Source: Sphingomonadales bacterium (lineage in GTDB: Bacteria > Pseudomonadota > Alphaproteobacteria > Sphingomonadales > Sphingomonadaceae). Taken from it: a stretch of DNA of 64,000 bases. Position 1 is the stretch's first letter. Each line of letters begins with the position of its first letter. Below, piece by piece: positions 60,488-64,000 of this stretch. Position numbers and translations under genes: made by a program. The notes beneath the pieces are model-generated. The model did no database searches, was not told the DNA's origin, and was given only the letters and a program-made list of their open reading frames with translations. The DNA lies in assembly GCA_018971065.1 (NCBI GenBank), contig JAGWVC010000003.1:22791-86790 (forward strand), written 5' to 3'.

Positions 60488-61900
60488 TTGCCCACCTCGT
60501 ACGACCGCGTCGCCTACCCGGCCAGCGTCTTCGCCCGAACCCATCCCGAGCGGCTGGCGGTACTGGCGCGTCTGGCGGGGCTGGATGCGCCAGCGCCCGA
60601 AACCGCGCGGGTGCTGGAAATCGGCGGCGGCAGCAGTTTCAACCTGCTGGCTATCGCCGCCGCCTGGCCCAACTGCGTGGCACACGGCTTCGACCTTTCC
60701 GCGAACGCCATCGCCGAAGGGCAGCGGCTGGTGGATGCCTGCGGCCTCACCAACGTCGAGCTGGCGGTCGAGGACATCTGCGAGGCGCATCACCGTTATC
60801 CGGCCGGTTCGTTCGATTATGTGATCGCGCACGGCGTCTATGCCTGGGTGCCCGAACCGGTGCGCAAGGCGACGATGCGGCTGATTTCGCATGTGCTGTC
60901 GCCGCGTGGTGTCGCCTTCGTCAGCTACAACTGCATGCCCGGCGGCCACGTCCGCATGATCCTGCGCGAAATGCTGTTCGACGCGGTCGGCGGGATAGAC
61001 GACCCAGCCAGCAAGATCGCGGCCACGCGCGCATTCCTGGCCGATTACGTTCGCCCCCGCCCGGACGACGAGGCGATGGCGACGGCGCTGCGCCAGCAGG
61101 CGGCGGCGATGCTGGACCGGCCCGACGCGGTGCTGTTCCATGACGAGCTTGGCGAATGCTTCCACCCCCAGCGCCTGCTGGACGTGGCGGTGGCGGCGCA
61201 CGAGAACGGCCTGACCTTCCTCACCGATGCCGGACGCCAGCGCCATCTCGACGGCTTCCTGGCCCACGATGTCGAACCGGGACCGGATGCCGATGCCGCC
61301 GTGTTGCTGGCCGCCACCCGCGCCGATTATGCGGCGCTGCGCTATTTCCGCCAGAGCCTGTTCGTCCGCGCCGCCAACGTGCCCGATCGCCGGATCGATT
61401 CGGCGCGGCTGGCCGGGCTGTGGATGGCCACGCGGTTGCGCCACGAAGGCGGCGGCCGGTTCAGCCACGGCGAGGATACGGTGACCATTTCCGACCCGGC
61501 GCTGGTCGATGCCATCGTGCGCGTTGCGGCCTGCTATCCGCAGCGCCTGCCGGTCGCGCTCGTCACCGTCGATCCCGCGCACTGGCGCGACCTGCTGCGG
61601 ATGTTCGTGGACTGGCATGTGGATCTGTTTCCGGGGCCGGCGCCGTTCGCCCGCGACGTGGCGGCGCATCCCGAAGTCAGCCCGCTGGTGCGGGGGATGC
61701 TGGCGCAGGGCGAGACCACGGTCTGCACGCTGGACCACGGCGCCATCACCATCGAACAGGCGGAACTGCGCGCGCTGCTGATGGCCGCCGACGGCACCCG
61801 CGCCATCGACGAGATCGCCGCGCTGGCCACCGGGGTGCCGCCGGGCGACGTGCTGCCGGCGCTGATCGCCTCGGCCGAGCGGGCGCTGCTGGCGGCCTAG
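60488..61900 (+). CDS. SAM-dependent methyltransferase with methyltransferase regulatory domain
   Basis: 470 aa. SAM motif ARVLEIGGGSSFNLLAIAAA (about 37-58), then HGFDLSANAIAEGQ and FDYVIAHGVYAWVPEP, followed by SYNCMPGGHVRMILREML, typical of this two-domain group with a C-terminal regulatory domain (about 210-470). The frame opens with a TTG at 60488; no upstream in-frame ATG or GTG is available. It converges on mipA, and the two stop codons overlap within CTAG. Substrate unknown. Confidence 0.87.
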   Translation: MPTSYDRVAYPASVFARTHPERLAVLARLAGLDAPAPETARVLEIGGGSSFNLLAIAAAWPNCVAHGFDLSANAIAEGQRLVDACGLTNVELAVEDICEAHHRYPAGSFDYVIAHGVYAWVPEPVRKATMRLISHVLSPRGVAFVSYNCMPGGHVRMILREMLFDAVGGIDDPASKIAATRAFLADYVRPRPDDEAMATALRQQAAAMLDRPDAVLFHDELGECFHPQRLLDVAVAAHENGLTFLTDAGRQRHLDGFLAHDVEPGPDADAAVLLAATRADYAALRYFRQSLFVRAANVPDRRIDSARLAGLWMATRLRHEGGGRFSHGEDTVTISDPALVDAIVRVAACYPQRLPVALVTVDPAHWRDLLRMFVDWHVDLFPGPAPFARDVAAHPEVSPLVRGMLAQGETTVCTLDHGAITIEQAELRALLMAADGTRAIDEIAALATGVPPGDVLPALIASAERALLAA

Positions 61901-62901
61901 AAGGTATAGGCCAGACCACCGCCGTACGTCAGTTGCGATGCTTGGCCGCGCAGTCGCACGATCGGGCTGCGCGCCGCCGGGCCCTGCAGCCGGTTCCAGC
62001 TTATGCCTGTCAGCAGCGACGGGCCGCCGGCCAGCAGGTCGCCGTCGAGATCGATCACCATCACGCCTTGCGCGCCGACGTCCTTGGTGCCGCCGTGGGG
62101 GATGTAGACCGGCAATCCGCTGGCCAGGCTGCCCGCCGGGGTGATGCCGAAGTGGAACCGCGCATAGTCGCCATCGACGAAATCGGCGAACACCGATCCC
62201 GCCAGCAGCACGCCCCGGCTGACCGGGGTGTAGTAGCCCAGCGACGCGCCGATGATGCGGCCGGCGCCGTTGCCGGTGGCGTCCCAGCGCACGTCCACGC
62301 CCAGGCTCAGCGCGTCGGCGCGGGTAATCAGGCCGTGGTAGGCGATCGAGGCGTTGATGCCTGCCTCGAACGTGGCGGGCAGCGTGCCCAGCGCGGCGAT
62401 GACCGGATCGGCTGGTTTGCCGTGCCGGTCCGACTGGTAGCGGAACACCGGCCCGGCCGACAGCACCCAGCGCTGGCCGTGGTTGGGCAGCAGGTTGAAG
62501 GCAATCCCCGCCGGGCGCGGGCTGAAGCTGACCGGGCCGACCCGGCCCATGATCCCGGCGGCGGGGGTCAGCGAACGGCGGCGGGCACCGTCGAATTCGG
62601 GCAGCGAGGCCACGCCGGCGGCGACGACAAGGTAATTGCCCGAATAGGCGCTATGGCGATGCCCCAGCGCATCGTGGCCGGCGCTGCCTTCCAGCGTCGC
62701 CGGCGCATTGCCAGCGCTGACCTGTGCTGCATCGGCCTGTGCTGCATCTGGCTGCCAGTCGGCCACGGCGGCGGCGGCAAGGCGCGGGGGTTCTTCGGTA
62801 GCAACCGGCAGCGCCGCCAGCCGGGGCGCGCCGCGCGCCTGCGCCACGTCGGCGCAAGCAACGGTCGCCACGCCCAGCAGGGCAAGGCGGCGCCAGCGCA
62901 C
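61897..62901 (-). CDS. MipA/OmpV-family outer-membrane protein
   Basis: About 334 aa. The family opening YLVVAAGVASLPEFDGARRR and the C-terminal QASQLTYGGGLAYTF are clear, indicating an outer-membrane beta-barrel. No ATG exists near the expected signal peptide (RWRRLALLGVATVACADVAQA). The GTG at 62901 gives a good signal peptide but lacks a ribosome-binding site, while an AGGAG lies 8 nt before an in-frame ATT at 62922. The true start is therefore uncertain. Confidence 0.85.
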   Translation of the reverse strand: MRWRRLALLGVATVACADVAQARGAPRLAALPVATEEPPRLAAAAVADWQPDAAQADAAQVSAGNAPATLEGSAGHDALGHRHSAYSGNYLVVAAGVASLPEFDGARRRSLTPAAGIMGRVGPVSFSPRPAGIAFNLLPNHGQRWVLSAGPVFRYQSDRHGKPADPVIAALGTLPATFEAGINASIAYHGLITRADALSLGVDVRWDATGNGAGRIIGASLGYYTPVSRGVLLAGSVFADFVDGDYARFHFGITPAGSLASGLPVYIPHGGTKDVGAQGVMVIDLDGDLLAGGPSLLTGISWNRLQGPAARSPIVRLRGQASQLTYGGGLAYTF

Positions 62902-63131
62902 GAAAGGGGCGGCGGGTTGAATAGGTAAAACTCCTGTCCTGTGAACGCTATTGCAAAGTGCGGACCGCCCGGCAATCGGGCGGGTCGGCCAGAACTGGCC
63001 GTTTCCGGGACAATACCCCGAACCGGGGGGCGGCATGGTTGCGCCTGCGGTGCCATGTCCGTAGAAGGCCAAGCCATGCAGGGGGTCGGCTGCTTTCCTT
63101 TCCTGGCTGGATCGCCCGGGCGCGGGCAGCG

Positions 63132-64000
63132 ATGAGCCGCGTCTGCGTCATCGGTGCCGGATTCGGCGGGCTGGCGCTGGCGCTGCGGCTACAGGCGGCC
63201 GGCATGGCCACCACGCTGGTGGAAGCGGGCGCAGCCCCGGGCGGGCGCGCGGCGCAGCGCACCGTCGATGACATGACCTTCGACTTGTGCCCGGCGACGA
63301 TCGACGACGTTGGCGGCCTGCAGGAGCTGTGGGCTTTGGCGGGGCGCGATGTCGCCAGCGACGTTACCTTGCTGCCGGTGCAGCCGTTGTGGCGGCTGAA
63401 CTGGCCCGACAGCACCCAGATCGACTGGACCGCCGATGCCGCCGCGATGGCGCGCGGCGTGGCGCGGCTGGCCCCCGGCGACCTGGCCGGATACCAGCAG
63501 TTCATGGCCTATGCCGCCGAGATGCGGGCGGTGGGCACGTTCGGGTTCGGCGAGAAGGCGCATACCGGCGCGGGCATGTTTGCGCGGGCGCTGCCGCTGC
63601 TGGTTCGCCAGCAGGCGTGGCGATCGCTGGACGGCAAGGCGCGCGCGCTGGTAAAATCGGAGAAGCTGCGCCTGGCGCTGACCTTCCGGGTGCTGATGAA
63701 GGGTGGCAACCCGCTGACGGTGCCGGCGCTGCACGCGGCGACGCTGCGGACGGAGGCCGAACGCGGCACATGGTGGCCGCAGGGTGGGGTGGCGGCGCTG
63801 GCCCGGGCGATGGCGGCGCTGTTCGCGGCGCAGGGCGGCGAACTGCGGCTGGGCGATCCGGCCTTGCGGATTCACGCGCTGGGCAACCGCGCCAGCGAGG
63901 TGTCCTGTGCCAGCGGCTGGCGCGCCCACTTCGATGCGGTGGCCAGCAATGCCGACGTGATGCACACCTATCGCACGCTGCTGGCGAAGACGCCGCAGGG
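63132..64000 (+). CDS. Phytoene desaturase/CrtI-like FAD oxidoreductase, 3' end cut by window edge
   Basis: 289 codons visible from the ATG at 63132. The N-terminal dinucleotide motif VCVIGAGFGGLALALRLQAA and APGGRAAQRTVDDMTFDLCP match the CrtI group. EAERGTWWPQGGVAALARAM is the block that in CrtI reads G-x-x-Y/W-P-x-GG. It should desaturate carotenoid precursors (or act as a related carotenoid oxidoreductase) at the membrane. crtB or other pathway genes would be expected beyond the right edge. Confidence 0.88.
   Translation, partial: MSRVCVIGAGFGGLALALRLQAAGMATTLVEAGAAPGGRAAQRTVDDMTFDLCPATIDDVGGLQELWALAGRDVASDVTLLPVQPLWRLNWPDSTQIDWTADAAAMARGVARLAPGDLAGYQQFMAYAAEMRAVGTFGFGEKAHTGAGMFARALPLLVRQQAWRSLDGKARALVKSEKLRLALTFRVLMKGGNPLTVPALHAATLRTEAERGTWWPQGGVAALARAMAALFAAQGGELRLGDPALRIHALGNRASEVSCASGWRAHFDAVASNADVMHTYRTLLAKTPQ

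Overview
The window is high-GC DNA, densely packed, with strong GC bias at third codon positions. The combined gene content points to an alphaproteobacterium of the Sphingomonadales (Novosphingobium/Sphingomonas-like): a cbb3 oxidase operon with a linked FNR, a sigma54-driven flagellar cluster, a Sphingomonas-type alkaline phosphatase, a MipA porin-like protein, a carotenoid desaturase-like gene and GTGGGAACCGG palindromic repeats. No rRNA, tRNA, CRISPR, prophage or transposase gene was seen. The lineage call is an inference from gene content.

Layout. (1) 1-6952: a type III polyketide synthase cut by the left edge, a divergent DHA2 drug exporter with a PAP2 phosphatase, a secreted protein, and a LOV blue-light hybrid histidine kinase. 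(2) 6980-12579: a GntR repressor divergent from a catabolic operon (Rieske oxygenase, two NTF2-like proteins, TetR regulator, two SDRs). (3) 12593-20267: housekeeping and unknown genes (methionine aminopeptidase, lipoprotein, M17 peptidase, secreted protein, a methyltransferase/HAD pair, DUF983).

(4) 20388-37004: flagellar cluster. flgBCDEFGHIJKL-motAB runs on the minus strand from a clear sigma54 promoter. On the plus strand are an ExbB/ExbD-like pair, flgA, flgM, flgN and then, from a second near-identical sigma54 promoter, a lytic transglycosylase, flhA and fliA. (5) 37122-48978: a low-oxygen respiration block. It holds an FNR regulator, ompW, ccoNOQP, ccoGHIS, a small Cys-rich gene and hemN, with three FNR boxes. 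One of these boxes appears to drive an unannotated structured small RNA on the minus strand (about 48932 down to 48760) that ends in a good terminator.

(6) 49010-64000: a DsbD/ScsB-like reductase, alkaline phosphatase, UbiH-type hydroxylase, thiC with a TPP riboswitch, a sulfide-detoxification-like module (TauE, rhodanese, MBL dioxygenase), a degenerate SRAP protein whose reading frame contains two copies of a palindromic repeat, a small membrane protein, a probably frameshifted small gene, a methyltransferase, MipA/OmpV and a CrtI-like desaturase cut by the right edge.

The strongest candidates for something undescribed are the FNR-driven small RNA, the in-frame palindromic repeats inside the SRAP gene, and a second stator-like ion-channel pair inside the flagellar cluster.
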